A stretch of DNA of 7,096 nt from an uncultured Clostridium sp. (GTDB lineage: Bacteria; Bacillota; Clostridia; TANB77; CAG-508), in contig CAMNND010000053.1 of assembly GCA_946545035.1 (NCBI GenBank), positions 1 to 7,096 on the forward strand, in the 5' to 3' direction. The notes under the pieces are model-generated. The model searched no databases. It was not told the DNA's origin and saw only the letters and a list, made by a program, of their open reading frames with translations. Every line of letters begins with the position of its first letter. The first letter of the stretch is position 1. The translations under genes and the position numbers were made by a program. Shown here one piece after another: positions 1 through 6,459 of the stretch.

Positions 1-38
1 GAGCAATGCTGTGATAGCATGGCTCTCTTCTTGGTTTT
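1..38 (+). terminator. Possible terminator hairpin of an upstream gene
   Basis: GAGC (1-4) pairs with GCTC (22-25) and ATGCT (6-10) with AGCAT (16-20), with one A/G mismatch and a 5-nt loop. A broken T-rich stretch (26-38) follows. The hairpin sits just before the promoter at 52, so it could end the transcript of a gene left of the window. The T-tract is interrupted by C and G residues and the left edge is cut, so it could instead be the 3' end of another structured RNA. Confidence 0.35.
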
Positions 39-51
39 AAGAGGAATAGTA

Positions 52-80
52 TTGACTTTAAGTGAATAAAATAGTATAAT
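52..80 (+). promoter_or_regulatory. Sigma-A-type promoter for the rnj leader
   Basis: TTGACT at 52-57 is separated by exactly 17 nt from a consensus TATAAT at 75-80. Transcription should start near 86-88. It is the only strong promoter seen upstream of rnj, so the first RNA made is the hairpin-rich leader rather than the coding region directly. Confidence 0.8.
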
Positions 81-86
81 ATAACA

Positions 87-266
87 AGTTATTGTCTTTT
101 TTTAGACAAGGATAAGAGATTTAAATTTATATTGAATTAATGTTCAATGGTGTGGAATATTAATTAAAAAAAGTGAGTTCGGAGAATTTAATAATTACTT
201 TTAGATGCATAAAAGAGAGTTTATGCATTTTAGATTTAGCTCTTAAAAGAAAAAGAGCGGTTTTTT
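87..266 (+). ncRNA. Structured rnj leader or small RNA ending in a terminator
   Basis: From the predicted start near 87 to the T-run ending at 266 the transcript would be about 180 nt. It contains successive hairpins: TTGTCT/AGACAA (92-97/104-109), ATTGAA/TTCAAT (131-136/143-148), AAAAGTGA/TTACTTTT (169-176/195-202, one G-U), ATGCATAAA/TTTATGCAT (205-213/220-228, perfect 9 bp), and the terminator GCTCTT/AAGAGC (239-244/253-258). I see no T-box sequence or other riboswitch core that I recognise, and the ends do not close on each other as in 6S RNA. It may be an attenuating 5' leader of rnj or a separate small RNA. The structure is read directly from the sequence; the function is inference. Confidence 0.45.
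239..266 (+). terminator. Intrinsic terminator inside the rnj leader
   Basis: GCTCTT (239-244) and AAGAGC (253-258) form a 6-bp stem around an 8-nt A-rich loop, followed by GG and six T residues (261-266). It faces rnj and lies 87 nt before its start codon. It would stop most transcripts from the promoter at 52-80 unless bypassed. No strong promoter is visible between it and the gene. Confidence 0.65.
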
Positions 267-353
267 ATGTTGCAAAATGAACGGCAAGAGTACATTTAAA
301 ATTTAATGAGATATAGATTTAAATAAATTTTTTAAGAAGGAGTGAATTTTTTA

Positions 354-2225
354 ATGACAAATGAAACAAAAGTAGAAGAGAATAATGAGAAGATTTCAAA
401 AAACATTAGAAGAGAAAACAGAGGTAAAACTCAAAATAAAAATGTAAGAGGAAATTCTAGAGAGAAAAAAGAATTTCAAAATTATAATGAAAAAAACAAT
501 AAAAAAATGGGAAAGAGAAGAACGGAAAATAATTTTAAAGAAAATAATGAACAAGATTTTAGATTTAAAAAATCAAAATTAAAAATTATACCACTTGGTG
601 GTCTTGAAGAAATCGGAAAGAATATTACTGTATTTGAGTACGAAGATGAAATGATTTTAGTAGACTGCGGTCTTGAGTTCCCAGAAGAGAATATGCTAGG
701 TGTAGATATGGTTATACCAGATGTAACATATCTAGAGAAGAATGCAGATAAACTTAAAGCTTTAGTTGTTACTCATGGTCATGAGGACCATATAGGTTCA
801 ATACCATATGTATTAAAGAAAGTAAATATGCCAATATATGCAACAAAGCTTACAATTGGATTAATTAAAAATAAATTAGAAGAGCATAAATTACTAAATA
901 CAACTAAATTAATCACAGTAAATCAAGGAGAGACAATTAAGTTTGGTAAGATACAAGTTGAATTTATTAGAAGCTGTCACAGTATACCAGATTCAGTTAT
1001 GCTTGCAATTAAAACTCCAGCAGGAACAGTTCTTCATACAGGTGACTTCAAAATAGATCATAGTCCAATTGATGGTCAGGTAATGGATTTCGGAAGAATA
1101 GCAGAGCTTGGAAATGAAGGAATATTAGCTTTAATGTCAGATAGTACAAATTCAGAGCGTAAGGGATATACGATGTCTGAAAGTACAGTTGGTGAAGTTT
1201 TTGAGAAACTATTCCAAGGTTGTACAAAAAGAATAGTTGTTGCTACATTTGCTTCAAATGTACACAGAGTTCAACAAATATTAAGTTCAGCTGTTAAACA
1301 TGGTAGAAAAGTCGCAGTATGTGGAAGAAGTATGATTAATATGATTGAGACAGCTAGAGAGCTTGGGTATATTCAAGTACCAGAAAATACTTTTATAGAT
1401 ATCGATTTAATTAAGAATTATAATGACGATCAATTAGTTATAATTACAACAGGAAGCCAAGGTGAAGCAATGTCTGCACTAAAGAGAATGGCTTCAGGAG
1501 AGCATAGAAAAGTTGTTATAACACCAAACGATTTAATTATTATTTCAGCAACACCAATACCAGGAAATGAAAAATCAGTATCAAAAGTTATAGATGACTT
1601 AATGCAAATTGGTGCAGAAGTTGTATATAGTGCTTTGGAAGATGTACACGTTTCAGGACATGCTTGCCAAGAAGAGCAAAAATTAATAATGGCTTTAGCA
1701 AGACCAAAATACTTTATACCAGTTCATGGTGAGTATAGACAATTAATTGCTCATAGTGAAACAGCACAGTCAATGGGAATACCACAAGAAAATATATTCT
1801 TGATGAAAAATGGTAGAGTTCTTGAGATTAGTGAAAATGATGCTAAGCTTGCAGGTGCAGTTCCTTCAGGAAAAATACTTGTTGATGGTTTAGGTGTTGG
1901 TGATGTTGGAAATATAGTTCTAAGAGATAGACAACACTTATCACAAGATGGTTTAATCATTATTGTTATGACAATGGATGGAAGCTCTGGAGAAATAGTA
2001 TCTGGACCAGATGTAATTTCAAGAGGATTTGTTTATGTAAGAGAATCAGAAAATCTAATGGAAGATGTTAAAAGAGAGATTCGTGAAGAAGTAAGAAAAT
2101 TTGAAGAAAAAGGTGTAACTGATTGGTCAACAATTAAAGCTACACTAAAAGATGACTTACGTGAATATATATTCCAAAAAACAAAACGTAATCCGATGAT
2201 TTTACCAATTATAATGGAAATATAA
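354..2225 (+). CDS. rnj: Ribonuclease J (metallo-beta-lactamase/beta-CASP RNase)
   Basis: RNase J is a cytoplasmic enzyme with endonuclease and 5'-to-3' exonuclease activity in mRNA decay and rRNA maturation of Gram-positive bacteria. From the ATG at 354 the protein has 623 residues. The zinc motif HGHEDH is at 141-146, with further metal or catalytic residues in SCHSIPDS (His209) and HTGDFKID (Asp231). The beta-CASP part includes ATFASNVHR, TTGSQGEAMSAL and HVSGH (His432, His436), then VHGEYRQL (His458). The usual C-terminal domain ends at PMILPIIMEI. Residues 1 to about 72 are an added tail rich in Asn, Lys, Glu and Arg with few hydrophobics; family members are commonly near 555 residues. 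A GTG at 342 is in frame but overlaps the AAGGAG site (337-342), so ATG 354, with an 11-nt gap, is chosen. It is monocistronic, with a leader terminator before it and a strong terminator after it. Confidence 0.95.
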   Translation: MTNETKVEENNEKISKNIRRENRGKTQNKNVRGNSREKKEFQNYNEKNNKKMGKRRTENNFKENNEQDFRFKKSKLKIIPLGGLEEIGKNITVFEYEDEMILVDCGLEFPEENMLGVDMVIPDVTYLEKNADKLKALVVTHGHEDHIGSIPYVLKKVNMPIYATKLTIGLIKNKLEEHKLLNTTKLITVNQGETIKFGKIQVEFIRSCHSIPDSVMLAIKTPAGTVLHTGDFKIDHSPIDGQVMDFGRIAELGNEGILALMSDSTNSERKGYTMSESTVGEVFEKLFQGCTKRIVVATFASNVHRVQQILSSAVKHGRKVAVCGRSMINMIETARELGYIQVPENTFIDIDLIKNYNDDQLVIITTGSQGEAMSALKRMASGEHRKVVITPNDLIIISATPIPGNEKSVSKVIDDLMQIGAEVVYSALEDVHVSGHACQEEQKLIMALARPKYFIPVHGEYRQLIAHSETAQSMGIPQENIFLMKNGRVLEISENDAKLAGAVPSGKILVDGLGVGDVGNIVLRDRQHLSQDGLIIIVMTMDGSSGEIVSGPDVISRGFVYVRESENLMEDVKREIREEVRKFEEKGVTDWSTIKATLKDDLREYIFQKTKRNPMILPIIMEI

Positions 2226-2243
2226 AAAAGATTAACATAAATT

Positions 2244-2281
2244 AAAAAGACTTACGTATTATTATTGCGTAAGTCTTTTTT
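2244..2281 (+). terminator. Strong intrinsic terminator of rnj
   Basis: AGACTTACG (2248-2256) pairs perfectly with CGTAAGTCT (2268-2276) around an 11-nt loop. The stem is extended by A-run/T-run pairing (2244-2247 with 2277-2280), and the T-run supplies the U-tract. The flanking A and T runs make it potentially bidirectional. It separates rnj from the next gene. Confidence 0.9.
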
Positions 2282-2293
2282 CTATAGTATAAT
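2265..2293 (+). promoter_or_regulatory. Likely promoter of the transglutaminase-like gene
   Basis: A consensus TATAAT lies at 2288-2293. Exactly 17 nt upstream is a poor -35, TTGCGT (2265-2270), inside the 3' half of the rnj terminator. The sequence around the -10, TAGTATAAT, is the same as in the promoter at 52-80. Because the rnj terminator is strong, the next gene needs its own promoter, and this is the best candidate in the gap. Confidence 0.55.
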
Positions 2294-2328
2294 AGTAAAC
2301 TAATAATAAAAAGGAAAGGAGGAATCAT

Positions 2329-3324
2329 ATGGGAGCATTTCAAAAATATCTCGAGTATTTAGATGGCAGAATTGAGGATTTAAAGAATAGAAAAGGATAT
2401 GTGCCGGATATTGAAATTTTAAGACTTATTTATATTGATTTAGGTCAAAAAATGAGTTTTGATCCACACTATACATTCGGAAATTCAAGACAAAAACAAG
2501 CAATTTACGACCGATTTACATGTGAAGAGCAATTTGATGAAGTACTTGAGAAAAAGGAAGCAATCTGTAAATCTCTTGCATATATGTTAGATATGATTCT
2601 TCCAAGATATGGTATTAAAAGCAAAGTTACATTTGAGGTAAATGGACGTGGAGAAAAAAAGAAAAGAGCACATGTTTATAATACTATAGAGCTTTCCGAT
2701 AAAAAGAGATTTATAATTGATTTAGTAGAGGATTTTGAATTTATTCAAACTGGTTCAAAAACGAAATCTTTTGCTGTTGATATTTTTGATGAAGAGACAT
2801 GTCTTTATAGTGAAGATGAAATAAGAGAAATTGATCAAGAAATAGGATATATTCCAGAGGGGTTATATATGGATGATATTCTTTGGATGATGGAGAGAGC
2901 AGTAAGTAATGAAAAGGTTTCTGATGATGAATTATTTGAGTTTATAATAGATAATTTAGATAAGTATGTAGATATAAGAAACATGGGATATGTGGTTAGA
3001 ACACACTATTATGACAGAATGATTGAGCATTTTTTTTCTAAGGATAGAGTTGATAATAGAGGTAGACCATCTATAAACAAAATTGAAAAATATGATTGCT
3101 ATAGAGAGATTGATGGAGAAAGACACTATTCATTGTGTTTAATTACATGTTTTAGAGGAGAAAAAATATATTTATTCAATAATGAAAAAAATTGTTTTGA
3201 AAGAATATCTCCGGAGCATTTTTCGTATTTAGCACAGAACGGATTAGAAGTTCCAAATAAAGGAAGGGCTAATAAATTAAAAAGACATAGTGTTAAATCT
3301 TGCATAGAAGGACAAAGTTTATAA
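2329..3324 (+). CDS. Transglutaminase-like domain protein, function unknown
   Basis: The protein has 331 residues and starts at an ATG 6 nt after the strong site AAAGGAGG (2315-2322). Residues about 70-140 look like the core of the transglutaminase/papain-like fold. Cys80 lies in EAICKSLAYML, where active-site Cys is followed by a small-residue helix. His115 is in RAHVYNTIEL and Asp131 in FIIDLVEDF, with order and spacing expected for a Cys-His-Asp triad. The N-terminal part (1-70) is helical and charged, with FDPHYTFGNSRQKQAIYDRF at 44-63. The C-terminal half (about 175-331) is acidic and then basic and matches nothing I recognise. There is no signal peptide or membrane segment, so it should be cytoplasmic. 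It stands alone between rnj and gltX with its own promoter and a weak terminator. Family members include proteases, peptidoglycan-related enzymes and non-enzymatic proteins, so neither activity nor substrate can be assigned. Confidence 0.8.
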   Translation: MGAFQKYLEYLDGRIEDLKNRKGYVPDIEILRLIYIDLGQKMSFDPHYTFGNSRQKQAIYDRFTCEEQFDEVLEKKEAICKSLAYMLDMILPRYGIKSKVTFEVNGRGEKKKRAHVYNTIELSDKKRFIIDLVEDFEFIQTGSKTKSFAVDIFDEETCLYSEDEIREIDQEIGYIPEGLYMDDILWMMERAVSNEKVSDDELFEFIIDNLDKYVDIRNMGYVVRTHYYDRMIEHFFSKDRVDNRGRPSINKIEKYDCYREIDGERHYSLCLITCFRGEKIYLFNNEKNCFERISPEHFSYLAQNGLEVPNKGRANKLKRHSVKSCIEGQSL

Positions 3325-3335
3325 AAATGATAGGC

Positions 3336-3364
3336 AAAAAATGCTTAGTATACTTGCTTTTTTT
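3336..3364 (+). terminator. Weak terminator after the transglutaminase-like gene
   Basis: Six A residues (3336-3341) plus GC (3343-3344) pair with GC (3356-3357) plus a T-run (3358-3364), with a T/T mismatch and a loop containing AGTATACT. The T-run serves as the U-tract. Stem stability depends mostly on A-T pairs, so termination may be partial. A promoter follows immediately. Confidence 0.45.
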
Positions 3365-3365
3365 A

Positions 3366-3394
3366 TTGATTTGCTTGGGAATTTGTGATAAAAT
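3366..3394 (+). promoter_or_regulatory. Extended -10 promoter for gltX
   Basis: TTGATT (3366-3371) is followed after 17 nt by TAAAAT (3389-3394). A TG one base upstream of the -10 (3386-3387) makes it an extended -10 element. The start would be near 3400, giving a short leader of about 30 nt with no room for a T-box or other riboswitch. Confidence 0.75.
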
Positions 3395-3432
3395 TGCGAA
3401 GTAATAACGAGATTTAGAAAGGGATGAATGAT

Positions 3433-5067
3433 ATGGATTATAAAGAGCTAGCTAATTTAATATTTCCAGATGTAAAAGACATTTCATATTACGAGGAAAA
3501 ATATCCAGAAAGAAATTTACCAGAGGGAGCTGTTGTAACTAGATTTGCACCAAGTCCAACTGGTTATGTACATATAGGTGGTTTATACCAATCATTAGCT
3601 GCTAAGATGGCAGCTCAAAAATCAGGAGGGGTTTTCTATTTAAGAATAGAAGATACTGATCAAAAAAGATTAGTTGAAAATGCAGTTACTGATATTGTTA
3701 ATTCTTTAAAAGTATTTGAACTTGCTCCAGATGAAGGTATGGTTACTGAAACAGAATGGACAGGAGAGTATGGTCCATATATTCAATCTAAAAGAGGTGA
3801 CATATACAGAGCATATGCTAAATATATGATAGAGCAAGGAAAAGCATATCCTTGTTTTTGTACTCCAGAAGATGATGAGAAAAGAACTGCAGCACAACTT
3901 GCAGCAAAAATAAGACCAGGATACTATGGAGTATGGGCTAAATGTAGACAGCTTTCATTAGAAGAAATGGCAGAAAAGATTAGAGCTGGTGTACCATATA
4001 TTATAAGATTCAAATCACCAGGAAGAGAAGATAGAAAAATACAAGTATCTGATGGTATCAAAGGAAAACTAACTTTTCCAGAGAATGACCTTGACATTGT
4101 AATTATAAAATCAGATGGTCTTCCAACATATCACTTTGCACATATGGTTGATGACCATTTAATGAGAACAACTCATGTTATAAGAAGTGATGAGTGGTTA
4201 TCATCAGTTCCACTACATGTACAATTATTTAAGGAAGCTGGATTTAAAGCTCCTAAATATTGTCATATAGCTCCAATCATGAAAAATGATGAAGGAAATA
4301 AACGTAAACTAAGTAAGAGAAAAGATCCAGAAGCTGCTGTTTCATATTATGATGAACTTGGTGTTCCACCAGATGCAGTTAAGGAATACTTACTAAATAT
4401 TGCAAACTCTACTTTTGAAAACTGGAGAAGACAAAATAAAGAAGCTAAAATTGAGGACTTTGATTTCCAACTAAATAAGATGAGCGTAAGTGGTGCTTTA
4501 TTTGATATGGTTAAATTATTTGACGTAGCAAAGATTGTTATTTCTAGATATGATGCTGAAAAAGTTTATAATGACGGATTAGCATGGGCTAAGAAATACG
4601 ATGAGGAACTTGTTAAGTTATTAGAAGATAAAGATTATGCTCTTAAAGTATTAGGAATTGAAAGAGGAAATCAAAAACCTAGAAAAGATATTGCTAAATG
4701 GTCAGATTTAAAAGAAAACATTTCTTATATGTTTGCAGAAGAATTTGATAAAGTATCAGAATTTGATTATGGAAATGTAACTGATAAAGATTTAGTTAAG
4801 AAGATAGTAGATTTATATGCTGCTAAATACTATGATCCAGCTGATGATAAACAAACATGGTTTGATAAAATGAAAGATTTAGCTGAAGAAGTTGGATTCG
4901 CAAGAGAAGTTAAAGAATACAAAGCAGAGCCAGAAAAATGGCCTGGACATGTTGGTGATATCAGCACAGTAATAAGAGTAACTTTAACAGGAAGACAAAA
5001 TACTCCAGATTTATATGAAATAATGCAAGTACTTGGTAGTGAGGAAGTTAAGAGAAGACTCCATTAA
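3433..5067 (+). CDS. gltX: Glutamate--tRNA ligase
   Basis: This class I aminoacyl-tRNA synthetase attaches glutamate to tRNA-Glu in the cytoplasm, using ATP. Numbered from the ATG at 3433 (544 residues), the first signature PSPTGYVHIGG is at 40-50. LRIEDTD follows at 70-76. A CFC pair (Cys141, Cys143) with Cys171 in AKCRQL resembles the zinc-binding insert of bacterial GluRS, though the last ligand position holds Gln. The glutamate-pocket region PTYHFAHMVDDHLM and THVIRSDEWLSS follow, and the KMSKS-type loop KLSKR is at 292-296. The C-terminal 230 residues form the helical anticodon-binding part. The protein is longer than the common 470-490-residue form, and it looks like the long GluRS I know from Clostridium. 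An in-frame ATG at 3424 directly abuts the AAAGGG site (3418-3423), so 3433, 9 nt downstream, is the likelier start. It probably heads a unit with the HisRS and DUF951 genes. tRNA-Gln mischarging cannot be judged from sequence alone. Confidence 0.93.
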   Translation: MDYKELANLIFPDVKDISYYEEKYPERNLPEGAVVTRFAPSPTGYVHIGGLYQSLAAKMAAQKSGGVFYLRIEDTDQKRLVENAVTDIVNSLKVFELAPDEGMVTETEWTGEYGPYIQSKRGDIYRAYAKYMIEQGKAYPCFCTPEDDEKRTAAQLAAKIRPGYYGVWAKCRQLSLEEMAEKIRAGVPYIIRFKSPGREDRKIQVSDGIKGKLTFPENDLDIVIIKSDGLPTYHFAHMVDDHLMRTTHVIRSDEWLSSVPLHVQLFKEAGFKAPKYCHIAPIMKNDEGNKRKLSKRKDPEAAVSYYDELGVPPDAVKEYLLNIANSTFENWRRQNKEAKIEDFDFQLNKMSVSGALFDMVKLFDVAKIVISRYDAEKVYNDGLAWAKKYDEELVKLLEDKDYALKVLGIERGNQKPRKDIAKWSDLKENISYMFAEEFDKVSEFDYGNVTDKDLVKKIVDLYAAKYYDPADDKQTWFDKMKDLAEEVGFAREVKEYKAEPEKWPGHVGDISTVIRVTLTGRQNTPDLYEIMQVLGSEEVKRRLH

Positions 5068-5071
5068 AAAA

Positions 5072-5103
5072 GTGGGGTTCGAGGGCCCTGGCCGAAGGCG
5101 AGC
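5072..5103 (+). other. GC-rich intergenic islet between gltX and hisS
   Basis: This 32-nt stretch is 75% G+C (24 of 32 bases) in surroundings of roughly 30%. It begins four bases after the gltX stop. It can fold as two adjacent small hairpins: 5073-5077 with 5086-5090 (three G-C and two G-U pairs, loop TTCGAGGG), and GCC/GGC (5091-5093/5097-5099, loop GAA). The first resembles a tRNA T-arm but has an 8-nt loop. It is not a T-box and has no following U-tract, so it is not a terminator. Its role is unknown; it may be a processing site, a small repeat, or part of a hisS leader. Confidence 0.5.
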
Positions 5104-5109
5104 ATTAAG

Positions 5110-5136
5110 GTAATTTTTTACTAGTCAAAAAATTAC
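5110..5136 (+). promoter_or_regulatory. Perfect A/T hairpin in front of the hisS ribosome binding site
   Basis: GTAATTTTTT (5110-5119) and AAAAAATTAC (5127-5136) form a perfect 10-bp inverted repeat with loop ACTAGTC. It ends 4 nt before AAGGAG (5141-5146) and 18 nt before the start codon. Without a downstream T-run it is not a normal terminator. It could insulate the ribosome binding site or shape readthrough from gltX. Confidence 0.45.
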
Positions 5137-5154
5137 AAAAAAGGAGATTTTTAT

Positions 5155-6450
5155 ATGGAAATAGAAAATGTAAAGGGTGGTTATGATTTTTTACCAGAAG
5201 AGCAAAATATCAGAAACTACATAAATAATACTTTAAAGGAAGTATTTGAACAATATGGATATTGTTCAATTGAAACTCCAATACTATGTTACTACGACAT
5301 ATTAGCTGGAAAGTATGATGAGAGCAATGACTTATTAAATGAAATATATAAACTAACAGATCAAGGAAAGAGAAAATTAGGTCTAAGATATGACTTAACA
5401 GTTCCTTTTTCTAAATTAATTGCTCTTAATAAGAACAGATTAACAATGCCTTTCAAGAGATATGAAATAGCAAAAGTATTTAGAGATGGTCCAATTAAAG
5501 CTGGACGTGATAGAGAATTTACACAATGTGATGTTGATGTTGTTGGTATAGAAGGCCAAATGATAGAAGCGGAACTTGTTAGTTTATACGTAGAAGCTTT
5601 TAAAAGATTAAAGATAGATGTTGAAATTAAATATAATAGTAGAAAGTTAATGAATGGTTTAATTTTGGAATGTGGTGTTCCAGATGAATTAACATCAAAG
5701 ACAATTACTATAATAGATAAGATTGAAAAGTTATCTAAAGAAGATTTTGTTAAAGCTCTTATGGAAGTTGGAGTAACCGCTGAACAATCAGATAAGTTAC
5801 AAAGCTACTTCTCAATGACATTAGAGCAAATAAATGAAATGTTTAAGGATACAGAAAATGAGGTATTAGCTGAAGGCTTAAAAGAGCTAAACGATTTAAA
5901 TGATTATTTAAAAGCTCTTGATTTACAAGGATATTGTAAGTTCACATCTTCTTTAGCAAGAGGACAAGATTATTATACAGGAACCGTATTTGAAGTGTAT
6001 GAAAAGAATGGAATTTTAAATTGTAGCATTGGTGGTGGTGGTAGATACGATAAAATCATCACAGACTTTATAGATGATGGAAATGTTTACCCTGCTGTTG
6101 GTGTAAGTTTTGGTTTAACATCTTTATATGCAATATTAAAAGATAGAGAAGAGCTAAACCAAAAATCGCAGTTAGACTTCTATATTATTCCTATGAATAC
6201 CGAGAAAGATAGCTTAAAACTTGCAATCGAATTAAGAAAACAAGGATTTAATGTTGATATTAGTATGAATGGTAGAAAAATGAAGAAATGTCTAGATTAT
6301 GCAAATAAAGCTAATATTCCATATGTAATTATACTTGGTGAAGATGAAATTAAGAATGGCTCTTTCTATATTAAAGATATGAATAATAAGGAGCAATATG
6401 AAATTTCACTTGATAAAGTAGATTCAGTTAAAGATATAATAAGTAAATAA
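5155..6450 (+). CDS. hisS: Histidine--tRNA ligase (HisS2-like)
   Basis: This class II synthetase charges tRNA-His with histidine in the cytoplasm. The protein has 431 residues, starting 8 nt after AAGGAG (5141-5146). In order: motif 1 region around 35-45 (ETPIL); RYDLTVPF at 78-85; motif 2, VFRDGPIKAGRDREF at 108-122, with the HisRS-type QCDVDVVG; the histidine-specific segment SLARGQDYYTG at 266-276; GGGGRYDKI at 293-301; motif 3, AVGVSFGL at 314-321. An anticodon-binding domain runs from about 340 (DFYIIPMN) with GRKMKKCLDYANKANIPYV. Retention of RGQDYYTG and of the anticodon domain argues for a real synthetase rather than the HisZ regulator of histidine biosynthesis. DQGKRKLGLRYDLTVPF, RDGPIK and YANKANIPYV recall the second HisRS (HisS2) of the Bacillus cereus group from memory; this was not checked. 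It lies 87 bp after gltX with no good promoter between, so it is probably co-transcribed. Confidence 0.88.
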   Translation: MEIENVKGGYDFLPEEQNIRNYINNTLKEVFEQYGYCSIETPILCYYDILAGKYDESNDLLNEIYKLTDQGKRKLGLRYDLTVPFSKLIALNKNRLTMPFKRYEIAKVFRDGPIKAGRDREFTQCDVDVVGIEGQMIEAELVSLYVEAFKRLKIDVEIKYNSRKLMNGLILECGVPDELTSKTITIIDKIEKLSKEDFVKALMEVGVTAEQSDKLQSYFSMTLEQINEMFKDTENEVLAEGLKELNDLNDYLKALDLQGYCKFTSSLARGQDYYTGTVFEVYEKNGILNCSIGGGGRYDKIITDFIDDGNVYPAVGVSFGLTSLYAILKDREELNQKSQLDFYIIPMNTEKDSLKLAIELRKQGFNVDISMNGRKMKKCLDYANKANIPYVIILGEDEIKNGSFYIKDMNNKEQYEISLDKVDSVKDIISK

Positions 6451-6459
6451 TATGTATGT

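Noticed and set aside
87..266. 6S RNA or T-box identity for the rnj leader
   Set aside because: The 5' and 3' ends do not form a long closing stem with a central bubble as in 6S RNA, and no T-box AGGGUGG-type motif is present.
342..353. GTG at 342 as the start of RNase J (4 residues longer)
   Set aside because: The GTG overlaps the AAGGAG ribosome binding site itself; ATG at 354 is the first start with usable spacing.
1751..1960. 69-codon reading frame on the minus strand inside rnj
   Set aside because: It lies wholly inside the conserved RNase J coding sequence, with no ribosome binding site or recognisable domain.
3424..3432. ATG at 3424 as the start of gltX
   Set aside because: It directly abuts AAAGGG (3418-3423) with zero spacing; ATG at 3433 has a 9-nt gap.
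3706..3897. 63-codon reading frame on the minus strand inside gltX
   Set aside because: It is a shadow of the conserved GluRS coding sequence, with no ribosome binding site or family resemblance.
5073..5090. tRNA or tRNA fragment in the GC-rich islet
   Set aside because: A TTCGA loop on a short stem recalls a T-arm, but the loop has 8 nt, the closing C61 equivalent is wrong, and no other arms are present.
5078..5109. Promoter inside the gltX-hisS gap
   Set aside because: TTCGAG with CATTAA nearby is a poor match at both elements, and the region is GC-rich; readthrough from gltX is more plausible.
6410..6440. Promoter TTGATA/TATAAT in the hisS 3' end for the DUF951 gene
   Set aside because: The -10 is perfect, but the spacer is 19 nt and the sequence is coding (LDKVDSVKDII); too weak to call as a feature.
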